Source: Xenophilus sp. E41 (GTDB lineage: Bacteria > Pseudomonadota > Gammaproteobacteria > Burkholderiales > Burkholderiaceae_C). Taken from it: 64,000 bases of DNA. How positions within the stretch are numbered: the first letter of the stretch is position 1; each line of letters begins with the position of its first letter. Below the pieces are notes generated by a model. The model saw only the letters and a list, made by a program, of their open reading frames with translations. It was not told the DNA's origin and did no database searches. Made by a program: the position numbers and the translations under genes. Shown here in pieces: positions 17,953 to 28,325 of this stretch. Location of the stretch: positions 310,001 through 374,000 of the forward strand of contig NZ_QPIB01000043.1 in assembly GCF_003671765.1 (NCBI RefSeq), written 5' to 3'.

Positions 17953-18819
17953 ATGCAGGGATTCGACATCGAACAGCTGCGCACGTTGGTGGCCGTGGTC
18001 GACGCGGGCAGCGTCACCGGCGGCGCGCCGCGCGTGTTCCTCTCGCAGTCCGCCGCGAGCGAGCAGCTGCGCAAGCTGGAGGAGCGCGCCGGCCAGGTGC
18101 TGCTCCACCGCGGCAGGGCCGGTGTGTCGCCGACGCCCGCGGGCGAGCGCCTGCTGGCCCATGCGCGTCGCCTGCTCGCGCTGAGCGACGAGGCCTGGCG
18201 CGACCTGCACGGCGTGGCGATGCGGGGCGAGCTGCGCCTGGGCATCACCGACTACTACCGGCCGGCCGACCTCGCGCGACTGCTGGCGCGGCTGGGTGCG
18301 CAGTACCCGCAGCTACGGCTGCACGTCACGGTGCGAAAGAGCGGCGAGGTCGAGGCCGCCTATGCGCAGGGCGAGCACGACGTCGGCGTGTCGATGCGCA
18401 TCGTGGGCCAAGGCGCGCCGGCGCGTGCCACCGGGGCCCTCCTGCGGCAGGAGGCCTTGCGATGGATGGCGGCCCCCGGTGTGCGGCCGGAGCGCGGGGC
18501 GCCGCTGCGCCTGCTGGCGCTGCCCGACAGCTGCGCGCTGCACCAGTTCACCGTGGGCCTGCTGCGCCGGCGCAAGGTGCCCTACAGCATCGTGCACGTG
18601 GCTTCGGGCGTGGCGGGGCTCCAGTCGGCACTGGCGGCGGGGCTCGGCATCGCCTGCCTCAACGAATCGGCGCAGGGGCCCGGCGTGGCGCCGCTGGCCG
18701 CGCCGCACGGGCTGCCGGCGCTGCCGAAAGTCGCCTTCCACGTGCTGCCGCCGCGCCAGGGCGAAGACGCGTTGGTCGGCCGCGTGCGCGAGGAACTGGC
18801 GGCGCTGCTGGCGGCCTAG
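17953..18819 (+). CDS. LysR family transcriptional regulator
   Basis: A 288-residue LysR regulator. The N-terminal helix-turn-helix is IEQLRTLVAVVDAGSVTGGAPRVFLSQSAASEQLRKLEERAG, the effector domain starting near GELRLGITDYYRPADLARLLARLGAQYPQL. The HTH has GGAPRVF where GAAARLH-type sequences are usual. It probably controls the divergent tautomerase gene through the box at 17927-17945. The effector is unknown. Its stop is 24 bases from the convergent amidase stop. Confidence 0.85.
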   Translation: MQGFDIEQLRTLVAVVDAGSVTGGAPRVFLSQSAASEQLRKLEERAGQVLLHRGRAGVSPTPAGERLLAHARRLLALSDEAWRDLHGVAMRGELRLGITDYYRPADLARLLARLGAQYPQLRLHVTVRKSGEVEAAYAQGEHDVGVSMRIVGQGAPARATGALLRQEALRWMAAPGVRPERGAPLRLLALPDSCALHQFTVGLLRRRKVPYSIVHVASGVAGLQSALAAGLGIACLNESAQGPGVAPLAAPHGLPALPKVAFHVLPPRQGEDALVGRVREELAALLAA

Positions 18820-18843
18820 CCGCGCCCCCGCGTGCCGACGGCG

Positions 18844-20262
18844 CTACGCCATCGGCGGCTGCGGCCACGGCCGCTGTTCGCCGCGGATCTGCTCGAAGGC
18901 GCGCGCGACTTTCAGCACGCCCAGGTCGTCGAAGCGCTGTCCCGCGATCTGCAGGCCGATGGGCAGGCCCGCTGCCGAATAGCCGCAGTTGACCGAGGCG
19001 GCTGGCTGCTCCGACATGTTGAAGGGCACGGTGAAACCGATGTGTTCCAACGGGCGCAGCGGGTCGTTGGTGGGCGAGGCGTCCTCGGCCGGCGCCGGCA
19101 TGTTGGGCGACACCGGCGAGATCACGTAGTCGAAGCGCGCGCAGGCGGCCACGGTGGCCACGCGCGTGACGTGGAACTGGCTCGCGGCGCGGAACATGTG
19201 CTCGCCTGAGAAGCCGGCCGCGCTCTCGGCCCAGGCACGGATGTAGGGCAGCACCTTGTCGCGCTGGTCGGCCCGCAGCGCCTTCATGTCGACGAAGGAG
19301 CGCATGCGCCAGAAGTGGTCCATGCCGTCGAGCATGGCCTGCGACATGAAGGGCTGCATCGGCTGCACGCTGGCACCGGCGCGCTCGAACAGGATGGCGG
19401 CGTGGCGCACCGCGGCGGCGATCTCGGGGTCGACCGCGAGGCCGCAGCCGGCGTCGAGCAACAGGCCGATGCGCAGGCCGCGCAGGTGCTCGGGCCCGAC
19501 GTCGTGCTGCGACCAGGGGATGTCCTGTCCCGGCAGTCCCATGCTGTCGCGGGCATCGGGCACGGCAAGCGCCTGCATCATCAGCGCTGCGTCGGCCACG
19601 CTGCGCGTCATGGGGCCGGCCACGCGGCCGGTGTAGCTGTTGTCCAGCGGGATGCGGCCCAGGCTGGGCTTGAGGGTGAAGATGCCGCACCACGAGGCCG
19701 GCAGCCGCAGCGAGCCGCCGATGTCGGTGCCCACGTGCAGCGGCCCGTAGCCGGCCGCCGCCGCCGCACCGGCGCCGGCGCTGGATCCGCCGGGCGTGCG
19801 GGCGAGATCCCACGGGTTGCGCGACAGGCGGTGGAAACTCGACAGCCCCGAGGAGAGCATGCCGAAGTCGGGCATGGTGGTCTTGCTCACGAGCACCATG
19901 CCGGCTTCCTTGAGACGCGCCGCAGCGGGGGCGTCGGCGGCGGCCGGGCGCAGGTCGACTGCTGCGGTGCCCGCGGGCATCGGATCGCCGGCCGTGGTGA
20001 TGTTCTCCTTCAATGTGCCGGGCACGCCGTCGAGCGGGCCGAGCGCTTCGCCGCGCTGCCAGCGGGCCTCGCTGGCGCGGGCCTGCGCCAGTGCGGCGTC
20101 GGGCCGGTAGAGGTAGGTGGCCTGCAGGGCGGGCTCCCAGCGCTCGATGTGGTCGATCACGGCCTGGGTGGCGTCGACGGGCGACAGCGTGCCGGCACGG
20201 TACGCGTCGGAAAGTTCGGCCGCGCTCCAGTCGTGCAGCGGGCGGGCGGTGTCAGCGTTCAT
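18844..20262 (-). CDS. Amidase (amidase signature family)
   Basis: A 472-residue amidase-signature enzyme. Catalytic elements visible are Lys in GVPGTLKENITTAG, the first Ser in the Gly/Ser-rich [19 protein letters not shown], and the nucleophile region GTDIGGSLRLPASWCG. Such enzymes hydrolyse carboxamides. It lies downstream of the peptide ABC operon on the same strand but after a terminator-like hairpin. A role in processing imported amide compounds is possible from context. ATG 20262 (MNADTARPLHDWSAAEL) fits the family start. Confidence 0.87.
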   Translation of the reverse strand: MNADTARPLHDWSAAELSDAYRAGTLSPVDATQAVIDHIERWEPALQATYLYRPDAALAQARASEARWQRGEALGPLDGVPGTLKENITTAGDPMPAGTAAVDLRPAAADAPAAARLKEAGMVLVSKTTMPDFGMLSSGLSSFHRLSRNPWDLARTPGGSSAGAGAAAAAGYGPLHVGTDIGGSLRLPASWCGIFTLKPSLGRIPLDNSYTGRVAGPMTRSVADAALMMQALAVPDARDSMGLPGQDIPWSQHDVGPEHLRGLRIGLLLDAGCGLAVDPEIAAAVRHAAILFERAGASVQPMQPFMSQAMLDGMDHFWRMRSFVDMKALRADQRDKVLPYIRAWAESAAGFSGEHMFRAASQFHVTRVATVAACARFDYVISPVSPNMPAPAEDASPTNDPLRPLEHIGFTVPFNMSEQPAASVNCGYSAAGLPIGLQIAGQRFDDLGVLKVARAFEQIRGEQRPWPQPPMA

Positions 20263-20273
20263 GGCGTGCGAAG

Positions 20274-20308
20274 AAAAAAAGCCGTGTCCCGCGGCGGCGG
20301 AACACGGC
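20274..20308 (-). terminator. Rho-independent terminator of the peptide ABC operon
   Basis: On the minus strand GCCGTGT pairs with ACACGGC around a GC-rich loop and is followed by seven T (seen on the plus strand as AAAAAAA at 20274-20280 before GCCGTGT). It lies between the stop of the first binding-protein gene (20341) and the amidase start (20262), so the amidase probably has its own promoter or depends on read-through. Confidence 0.75.
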
Positions 20309-20340
20309 ATGGGTCAGAAGTCAGGCCGTCAGGAAGAGGC

Positions 20341-21831
20341 TCAGGACCACGACAGCGCGGCCAGCTCGTTGGCCGAGATCGGCATCGCCGTCCACAGCCC
20401 CTTGACGGTCTTCTTCGCGATGATCGGGAAGGTCGGCTGGAACAGGAAGCCGTTGGCCGCGTCGTTGGCCAGCAGCCGCTGCGCGTCGCCCAGCAGCTTG
20501 TTGCGCTCCGTCGCGTTGCCGGTGGTCTTGATCTTGTCGTACAGCGCCTGGAAGGCCTTGTTGTTGTAGCCCCAGTAGTAGTCGGGCTTGGCGTAGTTGC
20601 CCAGGTCGAAGGGCTCGACGTGCGAGACGATCGTGAGGTCGTAGTTGAAGCCGCCGCCGTAGGTGCCGCTGAGCCACTGCGCCCATTCGACGTTCTGGAT
20701 CTTCACGTTGATGCCGATCTTCGCGAGCTGGGCCACGATCACTTCGCCGCCCTGGCGCGCGTAAGGCGGCGGGGGCAGGGTCATGGTCAGTTCGAGCGGC
20801 GTCTTCACGCCGGCCTCGGCCAGCAGCTTCTTGGCCTTCTCGATGTCGAAGGGGTTCACGGCCGTGGTGTCGACGTAGCCGGGCGCGCCGGGCACGTAGT
20901 GGCTGCCGATGGGCGTGCCGAAGCCGTCGGCGGCGCCTTCGATCACGGCCTTGCGGTCGATGGCCGCCAGGATGGCGCGGCGCACCCGCACGTCGTCCAG
21001 CGGCTTCTTGCGCTCGTTGATCGCAAGGATGGTCTTGGCCCGCGAGCCGCCCAGGATGACCTGGAACTGCGGGTTCATCTTGAACTGCGGCACCACGCGC
21101 GTGGCGATGCGCGGGAAGGCGTCGACGTCGCCGGCCAGCAGCGACGCGGCCTGCGCCGCCGGGTCGGAGATGAAGCGGAAGGTGACCTTCTGCAGCTTGG
21201 GCTTCTGCACGCCCTTGTAGCCCGGCCAGCGGCTGACCACCAGCGAGGAGCCCTTGGCCCAGCTGTCGAGCTTGTAGGGGCCGGTGCCCACGGGCTGCGT
21301 GGCGTTGCTGCCGGCACTCTTGGGCTCGACGATCACGGCCGTCGCCTGGCCCAGGATGAAGGGCAGGTCGGGGTCGATCTCCTTGTTGATCACGACCACG
21401 GTGTGGGCGTCCACCGCCTGCACCGAGAAGTTGGCGAAGGTGCGCTTGTCCTTGTTGGTGCTCTTCTCGCCGCCGGCGCGCTCGAAGCTGAACTTCACGG
21501 CCTCGGCGTTGAAGGGCTCGCCGTTCTGGAAGGTGATGCCCTGCCGCAGCTTGAAGGTGTAGGTCTTCAGGTCGGGCGAGATCTCCCAGCTTTCGGCCAG
21601 CAGCGGCGACACGCTGCCGTCGGCGTTGATCTTGGTGAGCGTCTCCATGATGTTGTAGAGCACGATCTCGCCGATGGCCGAGGCGGCGTTGGCGGTCGGG
21701 TCCAGGCCCGGCGGTTCGAGCGTCATGCCCAGCACCATGGCGTCCTTCCTTCCCTGCGCCAGGCCGGCCAGCGGCGTGGCGAGCGCGGCGGTGGCGCTGC
21801 CGGTGAGAAGAAGGGTGCGGCGGTTCAACAT
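20341..21831 (-). CDS. Peptide ABC transporter substrate-binding protein (DppA/OppA type), paralog 1
   Basis: A 496-residue periplasmic binding protein of the SBP_bac_5 family. Signal MLNRRTLLLTGSATAALATPLAGLAQG; family stretches are PGLDPTANAASAIGEIVLYNIMETLTKI, PLLAESWEISPDLKTYTFKLRQGITFQNGEPFNAEAVKFSFERA and VGTGPYKL. It is a close paralog of the next gene upstream (22029-23525), sharing most motifs and length. Last gene of the permease-permease-ATPase-ATPase-SBP-SBP unit; a terminator follows. Confidence 0.9.
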   Translation of the reverse strand: MLNRRTLLLTGSATAALATPLAGLAQGRKDAMVLGMTLEPPGLDPTANAASAIGEIVLYNIMETLTKINADGSVSPLLAESWEISPDLKTYTFKLRQGITFQNGEPFNAEAVKFSFERAGGEKSTNKDKRTFANFSVQAVDAHTVVVINKEIDPDLPFILGQATAVIVEPKSAGSNATQPVGTGPYKLDSWAKGSSLVVSRWPGYKGVQKPKLQKVTFRFISDPAAQAASLLAGDVDAFPRIATRVVPQFKMNPQFQVILGGSRAKTILAINERKKPLDDVRVRRAILAAIDRKAVIEGAADGFGTPIGSHYVPGAPGYVDTTAVNPFDIEKAKKLLAEAGVKTPLELTMTLPPPPYARQGGEVIVAQLAKIGINVKIQNVEWAQWLSGTYGGGFNYDLTIVSHVEPFDLGNYAKPDYYWGYNNKAFQALYDKIKTTGNATERNKLLGDAQRLLANDAANGFLFQPTFPIIAKKTVKGLWTAMPISANELAALSWS

Positions 21832-22028
21832 AGCGAGTGATCTCCGAAGGGATGAAGCGTGGACGCGGAGCAGCCATCGAGGCCGCCGGCGAGGCACGCC
21901 GAGGGCGGCCATGCAGCAGGAACGATGCCATGCCGCCGCGCATTCTCTCGCAGCGAAGGCGCACCGTGCTGGGCGCCGGGGCCCCGTTCCCTCGGGACGT
22001 TCCCCAAGGCGGGGCGCAGGCGTGCCGT

Positions 22029-23525
22029 TCAGCCCCAGGACAGGGCCGACAGGTCGTTGGCGAAGATGGGCTGGTCCTTCCACAGCCCGCGCAGGCCGCG
22101 GGCCGCCACGGTGATGAACTGCGGCTGGTAGAGGAACCCGTTGGCGGCGTCCTCGGCCAGCAGGCGCTGGGCCTCGCCCAGTGCGCGCAGTCGGTCGGCC
22201 TCGCGCGGGCTGCTGCGGGTGCGCTCGAACACTTCGTTGAATTTCTCCGAGCGGTAACCCCAGTAGTAGTCGGGCTTGGTGTAGTTCACCAGGTCGAAGG
22301 GCTCGACGTGCAGGATCAGCGTCAGGTCGTAGTTGTGGGCCCCGCCGTAGGTGTTGCCGATCCACTGGGCCCATTCGACGTTCTGCAGCCTGGCGTTGAC
22401 GCCGACCTTGGCGAGCTGCGCCGCGATGAGCTCGCCGCCCTGGCGCGCATAGGGCGGAGGCGGCAGGATGAAGTTCAGCTCCAGCGGCGTCTTCACCCCG
22501 GCCTCGGCGAGCAGCCGCTTGGCCTTGTCGGGGTCGTAGGGATTGATGCCCAGCGTGTCGACGTAGCCCGGCGCGCCGGGCACGTAGTGGCTGCCGATGG
22601 GCACGCCGCGCCCATCCATCGCGGCCTCGATGACCGCCTTGCGGTCGATGGCCGCCAGCAGGGCCCGGCGCACGCGCACGTCGTCCAGCGGCTTGCGGCG
22701 CTGGTTGATGGCCAGGATGGCCTTGCCGCGCGAGGCGTTGAAGAGCACCTGGAAGCGCCGGTCGTTCTGGAACTGCGGCAGGCTGCGCGAGACCGAGGCA
22801 TGCGGGAACAGGTCCACGTCGCCGGCCAGGAGCGCGGCCACCTGCGCGGCCGGCTCGGAGATGAAGCGGAAGCTCACGCGGCGGATGGCGATGGTGTCGG
22901 GCTGCCGCCAGTCGTCGCGCTTCGCCAGCACGATGGTGTTGCCCTTGTTCCAGGCCTCGAGCCGGTAGGGGCCGGTGCCCACGGGTTGGGTGGCGTTGGT
23001 GTCGGCGCTCTTGGGCTCGACGATGATGGCGGAAGCCTGGCCCAGCAGGAACAGCAGGTCGGGTTCGATCTCCTGGCTGATGAGCACGACCGTGTGGGCA
23101 TCGACCACCTGGGCCTTCAGGTTGGTGAAGGTGCGCCGGTCCTTGTTGGTGCTGCCGGCGGCGGCCGCGCGGTCGAAGCTGAACTTCACGGCCTGCGCAT
23201 CGAAAGGCTCGCCGTTGCTGAACTTCACGCCCTTGCGCAGGCGGAAGGTGGTGGTCTTCAGGTCGGGCGAGACTTCCCAGGTCTCGGCCAGCAGCGGCTT
23301 GACGCTGCCGTCGGACTGGATCTTGGTGAGCGTCTCGAAGACGTTGTAGAGCACCACCTCCGAGATCTCCGCGCCGGCCTTGGCGGTCGGGTCCAGGCCG
23401 GTCGGCTCCAGCGTGAGGGCGAGCACCAGGCTGTCCTTGCGGCGGGTCTGCGCCGTGGCCGGCAAGCCGAATGAGAGGGTGGCGGCGCTGGCCGCGGTGG
23501 CGATGAAGGTGCGTCGTTGCAGCAC
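22029..23525 (-). CDS. Peptide ABC transporter substrate-binding protein (DppA/OppA type), paralog 2
   Basis: A 498-residue binding protein with signal RRTFIATAASAATLSFGLPATAQ and the SBP_bac_5 pattern LEPTGLDPTAKAGAEISEVVLYN, LRKGVKFSNGEPFDAQAVKFSFDRA, PVGTGPYRLEAW and GSHYVPGAPGYVDTLGINPYD. It is strikingly similar to its downstream neighbour, indicating a tandem duplication. I chose the GTG at 23525, which gives a normal short n-region; the frame stays open upstream to 23690, so the start is uncertain. Confidence 0.88.
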   Translation of the reverse strand: MLQRRTFIATAASAATLSFGLPATAQTRRKDSLVLALTLEPTGLDPTAKAGAEISEVVLYNVFETLTKIQSDGSVKPLLAETWEVSPDLKTTTFRLRKGVKFSNGEPFDAQAVKFSFDRAAAAGSTNKDRRTFTNLKAQVVDAHTVVLISQEIEPDLLFLLGQASAIIVEPKSADTNATQPVGTGPYRLEAWNKGNTIVLAKRDDWRQPDTIAIRRVSFRFISEPAAQVAALLAGDVDLFPHASVSRSLPQFQNDRRFQVLFNASRGKAILAINQRRKPLDDVRVRRALLAAIDRKAVIEAAMDGRGVPIGSHYVPGAPGYVDTLGINPYDPDKAKRLLAEAGVKTPLELNFILPPPPYARQGGELIAAQLAKVGVNARLQNVEWAQWIGNTYGGAHNYDLTLILHVEPFDLVNYTKPDYYWGYRSEKFNEVFERTRSSPREADRLRALGEAQRLLAEDAANGFLYQPQFITVAARGLRGLWKDQPIFANDLSALSWG

Positions 23526-23670
23526 GTCGGTCCTTGCGTGGTCGATGGGACGGACACCGCGGGACCCGGGGCGTGCCCCCGCGGCCGCGGGCCACCGGCA
23601 TCTTGCGCGAAGGCAGGCCCGCGCCGCAACCTCGTGCTTATGACGCAAACATCCGAAGCCGCCGCGGCGC

Positions 23671-24489
<819 letters not shown>

Positions 24490-24506
24490 GGTTCAGAAAG
24501 CGGGAG

Positions 24507-24628
24507 CGGGCAGCCGTACGCGAAGGACGCAGAGATCACGCGAAGGGCGCGAAAGGGAATCCGAAAAGTTTCCATGGATTTTTTGCGTTCTTCGCGAAAC
24601 CTTCGCGCCCTTCGCGTACGGATGTCCG
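24507..24628. repeat. Family A interspersed palindrome, copy 2
   Basis: Left end CGGGCAGCCGTACGCGAAGG, right end CCTTCGCGTACGGATGTCCG-like (24609-24628 reads CCTTCGCGTACGGATGTCCG). The arms are built from repeated CGCGAAGG units around an AT-richer centre (TTTCCATGGATTTTTTGCG). Size 122 bp. It sits in the gap between the two ATPase genes, starting 18 bases upstream of the DppF-type start codon. Confidence 0.9.
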
Positions 24629-24642
24629 TCTTCATTTTTTAA

Positions 24643-24686
24643 TCAAAAGTGCCCGTAGCGCCCGTCCCGCATGCGCAAGATGCTAC
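24643..24686. repeat. Family B interspersed repeat next to a family A copy
   Basis: AAAAGTGCCCGTAGCGCCCG, then TCCCGCATGCGCAAGATGCTAC. It matches the start of the copy at 13147 and the middle of the copy at 38907; the final ATAGC half of the dyad is missing or degraded. It lies immediately beside family A copy 2, so the gap holds two unrelated repeats. Confidence 0.55.
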
Positions 24687-24706
24687 GGAATTGGTCGCAA
24701 CCTCGC

Positions 24707-25705
24707 TCATGCCGCGACCTCCTGCCCCGCGGCTTCGGCGGCCACCGCGTCGAGCCGGATGCAACGCACCTGATGCCCGTGCGCCAGCGGCGTCGGCGGT
24801 GGCGGCGTGGTGTGGCAGGCGTCGATGGTGAAGCGGCAGCGGCCCGCGAAGGGGCAGCCGGGCGGCAGGTCGACCAGTTCGGGCACGCTGCCGCGGATGG
24901 TGGCCAGGCGCCCGCCGCGTGGGGCGCCCAGCACCGGGCGCGCGGCGAACAGGCCCTGGGTGTAGGGATGGGCGCGCTCGGCGAAAACGGCGCCGGTCGG
25001 GCCGCTCTCGACCACGCTGCCGCCGTACATGACGAGCATGCGCGACACGTTGTTGGCGATCACGCCGAGGTCGTGCGAGATCAGGATCATCGCCATGCCG
25101 CGTTCCTCGACCAGGCCGCGGATGAGGTCGAGGATCTGCTTCTGGATGGTGACGTCGAGCGCGGTGGTGGGCTCGTCGGCGATCAGCAGGTCGGGCCCGC
25201 AGGCCAGCGCCATCGCGATGCCGATGCGCTGGCGCTGCCCGCCCGAGAACTGGTGCGGGTAGGCGTCGAGCTTGGCCGCCGCGTCGGGAATGCCCACGCG
25301 CTCCAGCAGCGCCAGCACCTCCTTGCGCGCATCGGCCGCCGAGAGCCCGCGGTGCAGGCGCAGCGGCTCCCCGACCTGGCGCGCGATGGTGTGCACCGGG
25401 TTCAGTGCCGTCATCGGCTCCTGGAAGATCATGCCGATGCGGTTGCCGCGCACCTGGCACAGGGCCTTGTCGGGCAGGCCCACGAGTTCCTGGCCGTCGA
25501 AGCGGATGCTGCCCGTGACCTTCGCGTTCGCAGGCAGCAGGCCCATGAGCGACATGACGGTGATCGACTTGCCGCAGCCGGATTCGCCCACGATGCCCAG
25601 CGTCTCGCCGCGTTCGAGCGAGAAGCTGATGCCGCGTACCGCCTCGGCGGGTCCGCGCTGCGTCTGCAGGCCGATGTGGAGGTCGTTGACTTCGAGGAGG
25701 GGCAT
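24707..25705 (-). CDS. Peptide ABC transporter ATP-binding protein (DppD type)
   Basis: A 332-residue ATPase of the DppD/OppD class. Walker A is GESGCGKS, signature [16 protein letters not shown], Walker [23 protein letters not shown]. The C-terminal peptide-transporter extension is present, with the Cys-containing [22 protein letters not shown] motif that in several relatives binds an Fe-S cluster. It works with the DppF-type ATPase as a heterodimer. Confidence 0.93.
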   Translation of the reverse strand: MPLLEVNDLHIGLQTQRGPAEAVRGISFSLERGETLGIVGESGCGKSITVMSLMGLLPANAKVTGSIRFDGQELVGLPDKALCQVRGNRIGMIFQEPMTALNPVHTIARQVGEPLRLHRGLSAADARKEVLALLERVGIPDAAAKLDAYPHQFSGGQRQRIGIAMALACGPDLLIADEPTTALDVTIQKQILDLIRGLVEERGMAMILISHDLGVIANNVSRMLVMYGGSVVESGPTGAVFAERAHPYTQGLFAARPVLGAPRGGRLATIRGSVPELVDLPPGCPFAGRCRFTIDACHTTPPPPTPLAHGHQVRCIRLDAVAAEAAGQEVAA

Positions 25706-25715
25706 GGTCAGAAAG

Positions 25716-25839
25716 CGGACAGCCGTACGCGAAGGGCGCGAAGGTCACGCGAAGAGCGCGAAAGAAGACCTGAAAGGAATGTCATTGAATTTTTTGCGTC
25801 CTTCGCGAAAGCTTCGCGCTCTTCGCGTACGGAGGTCCG
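25716..25839. repeat. Family A interspersed palindrome, copy 3
   Basis: Left end CGGACAGCCGTACGCGAAGG, right end CTTCGCGTACGGAGGTCCG. Internal units CGCGAAGG/CCTTCGCG repeat within each arm. Size 124 bp. It fills the gap between the DppD-type ATPase start (25705) and the end of the permease gene (25844). Confidence 0.92.
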
Positions 25840-25843
25840 CATT

Positions 25844-26713
25844 TCATCGTGCCCTTGCCAGCTTCGGGTCGAGCAGGTCACGCAGGCCGTCGCCGAGCAG
25901 GTTCAGGCCCAGCACGGCGAAGGCGATGGCCAGGCCGGGCCAGACGGCCAGCAGGGGCTGCTGGAACATGAGCGTCTGCGCCTCGCTCAGCATGCGGCCC
26001 CACGAGGGCTGCGGCGGCTGCGTGCCCAGGCCGAGGTACGACAGCGCGGCCTCGGCCAGGATGGCGATGGCGAAGCGGATCGTGATCTGCACGATCAGCA
26101 CGGCCGAGATGTTGGGCAGCACGTGCTGCATCGTGATGGCGAAGGGCCCCTTGCCGCAGGCGCGCGCGGCGGCGATGTACTCGCGCGACCAGATCGCGTT
26201 GGCCGACGCGCGCGTGATGCGCGCAAACGTCGGGATGTTGTAGATGCCGATGGCGATGATCGCGTTGACGATGCCGGCGCCGAACACGGCCGTGAGCATG
26301 ATGGCCGAGAGGATGGCGGGAAAGGCGAGCGAGAAGTCGGTCAGGCGCATGATGGCCTCCTCGACCCAGCCGCGCCGCGCCGCCGCCAGCAGGCCCAGGG
26401 CCGTGCCGACCACCAGGCCGATGCCCACGGCGATCACGCCCACCAGGATCGACGCGCGTGCGCCCACCAGCAGCAGCGAGGCCACGTCGCGCCCGAAGGC
26501 GTCGGTGCCGAGCCAGTGCCGCGCCGAGGGCGACTGCATCTTGGCCGCCATGTCCATCTCGTAAGGCGACCAGGGCGTCCACAGGTACGACACGGCCGCA
26601 GCCGCGACGAGCAGCAGCGTCAGCACGCCGCCGATGACGAAGCTGCGATGTCGCAGGGCGCGTTGCCAGAAGCCGGGGGCGGTGCGCGGGCTGGCGAGGG
26701 TGAGGGTGTTCAT
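25844..26713 (-). CDS. Peptide ABC transporter permease (DppC type)
   Basis: A 289-residue inner-membrane permease of the OppC/DppC class. It begins with the conserved long N-terminal helix (HRSFVIGGVLTLLLVAAAAVSYLW), has the periplasmic HWLGTDAFGRDVASLLLVGARASI signature, and the cytoplasmic coupling loop REYIAAARACGKGPFAITMQHVLPN. ATG 26713 fits the family; upstream codons would be encoded by the flanking palindrome. Confidence 0.93.
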   Translation of the reverse strand: MNTLTLASPRTAPGFWQRALRHRSFVIGGVLTLLLVAAAAVSYLWTPWSPYEMDMAAKMQSPSARHWLGTDAFGRDVASLLLVGARASILVGVIAVGIGLVVGTALGLLAAARRGWVEEAIMRLTDFSLAFPAILSAIMLTAVFGAGIVNAIIAIGIYNIPTFARITRASANAIWSREYIAAARACGKGPFAITMQHVLPNISAVLIVQITIRFAIAILAEAALSYLGLGTQPPQPSWGRMLSEAQTLMFQQPLLAVWPGLAIAFAVLGLNLLGDGLRDLLDPKLARAR

Positions 26714-26725
26714 GGGTTCAGGATT

Positions 26726-26850
26726 CGGACTGCCGTACGCGAAGGACGCGAAAGTCACGCGAAGGTCGCGAAAGGAACTCGAAAATCATTTTCATGGGCA
26801 TCTTTCGCGTCCTTCGCGAAACCTTCGCGCCCTTCGCGTACGGATGTCCG
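26726..26850. repeat. Family A interspersed palindrome, copy 4
   Basis: About 50 bases at each end are imperfect reverse complements (roughly 42 of 50 matching), starting CGGACTGCCGTACGCGAAGG and ending CCTTCGCGTACGGATGTCCG. The centre is AT-richer (AAAATCATTTTCATGGGC). Size 125 bp. It fills the gap between the two permease genes, ending 2 bases before the DppB-type stop codon. Confidence 0.93.
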
Positions 26851-26852
26851 CT

Positions 26853-27803
26853 TCATACGTCGCTCGCCTTGATGCGCGGATCGATCACCGCATACAGCAC
26901 GTCGACCACGAAGTTCACGATGACGACGAAGGCGGCCAGCAGCATCACGCAGTTGCGCACCACGACCAGGTCGCGGTTGCTGATGGCCTGGAAGATCAGG
27001 CGGCCCAGACCGGGCAGGTAGAACACGTTCTCGACCACGATGGTGCCGGCCAGCAGCTCGGAGAACTGCATGCCCATCACGGTGACCACCGGGATGAGCG
27101 CGTTGCGCAGCACATGGCGCCAGAGCACCGCGCGCTGGCCCACGCCCTTGGCACGCGCGGTGCGCACGAAGTCCTCGCGCATCACCTCCAGCACCGCCGA
27201 GCGCGTGATGCGCGCCAGGATGGCGGCCTGCACCACGGCCAGCGACAGGGCCGGCAGCAGCAGCGACTTGATGCCCGCGCCGATGCCTTCGCCCCAGCCG
27301 TCGAAGCCGCCGGCCGAGAACCACTGCAGCTTCACCGAGAACAGCAGGATCAGCAGGATCGCGAACCAGAAGTTGGGAATGGCCACGCCGACCTGGGCCA
27401 GGCCCATCAGGCCCACGTCGCCGAGCTTGTTGTGGCGCGCTGCGGCCGTCACCCCGACCAGCAGCGCGATCAACGTGGTGAAGGCCATCGCCATGAAGGC
27501 CAGCGGGATGGTCAGCTGCAGGCGCTCGAGGATCAGGTCGAGCACGGGCGAGCCGTAGGTGTAGCTGTCGCCGAGGTTGCCGGTGAGCAGGCCGCCGATC
27601 CATTGCCAGTAGCGCGTCCAAGCCGGCTGGTCCAGGCCCAGCTTGGTGGCGAGGGCAGCGACCGCGCTGGGGTCGGCGTCCGGGCCCATCAGCATCTGCG
27701 CGGCATTGCCGGGCAGGATCTCGAGCACGAGGAAGACGATGACCGAGGCGCCGATCAGGGTGCCGACGAGGGTCGCGAGGCGCTTGAGAAGAAAGAGGCT
27801 CAT
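26853..27803 (-). CDS. Peptide ABC transporter permease (DppB type)
   Basis: A 316-residue permease of the OppB/DppB class: N-terminal helix FLLKRLATLVGTLIGASVIVFLVLEILPGNAAQ, periplasmic WIGGLLTGNLGDSYTYGSPVLDLILERLQLTIPL, and the coupling loop REDFVRTARAKGVGQRAVLWRHVLRNALIPV. First gene of the transporter unit (B-C-D-F-A-A order). ATG 27803 (MSLFLLKRL) is chosen because it is the usual family N-terminus. Confidence 0.93.
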   Translation of the reverse strand: MSLFLLKRLATLVGTLIGASVIVFLVLEILPGNAAQMLMGPDADPSAVAALATKLGLDQPAWTRYWQWIGGLLTGNLGDSYTYGSPVLDLILERLQLTIPLAFMAMAFTTLIALLVGVTAAARHNKLGDVGLMGLAQVGVAIPNFWFAILLILLFSVKLQWFSAGGFDGWGEGIGAGIKSLLLPALSLAVVQAAILARITRSAVLEVMREDFVRTARAKGVGQRAVLWRHVLRNALIPVVTVMGMQFSELLAGTIVVENVFYLPGLGRLIFQAISNRDLVVVRNCVMLLAAFVVIVNFVVDVLYAVIDPRIKASDV

Positions 27804-27895
27804 GGTGGGGCGTTGCGCGCAGCGTGCGCCTGGGGCGGCACGGCCGGAAGCGACGGCAGGGTGCGCGGCGGGTCGCGGGGGCGGCCGCAGCATAA

Positions 27896-28297
<402 letters not shown>

Positions 28298-28325
28298 CCG
28301 AGGGCCGGCGCGGCGCGGTCCGGGC

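Noticed and set aside
20341-23601. A single 1086-codon minus frame spanning both binding-protein genes
   Set aside because: Only its 3' part is the real binding protein (from 21831); the upstream part is an out-of-frame reading of the paralog and of the gap between them.
26726-26850. CRISPR array in the transporter operon
   Set aside because: The repeated units are inverted arms of isolated palindromes with no regular repeat-spacer pattern and no cas genes.
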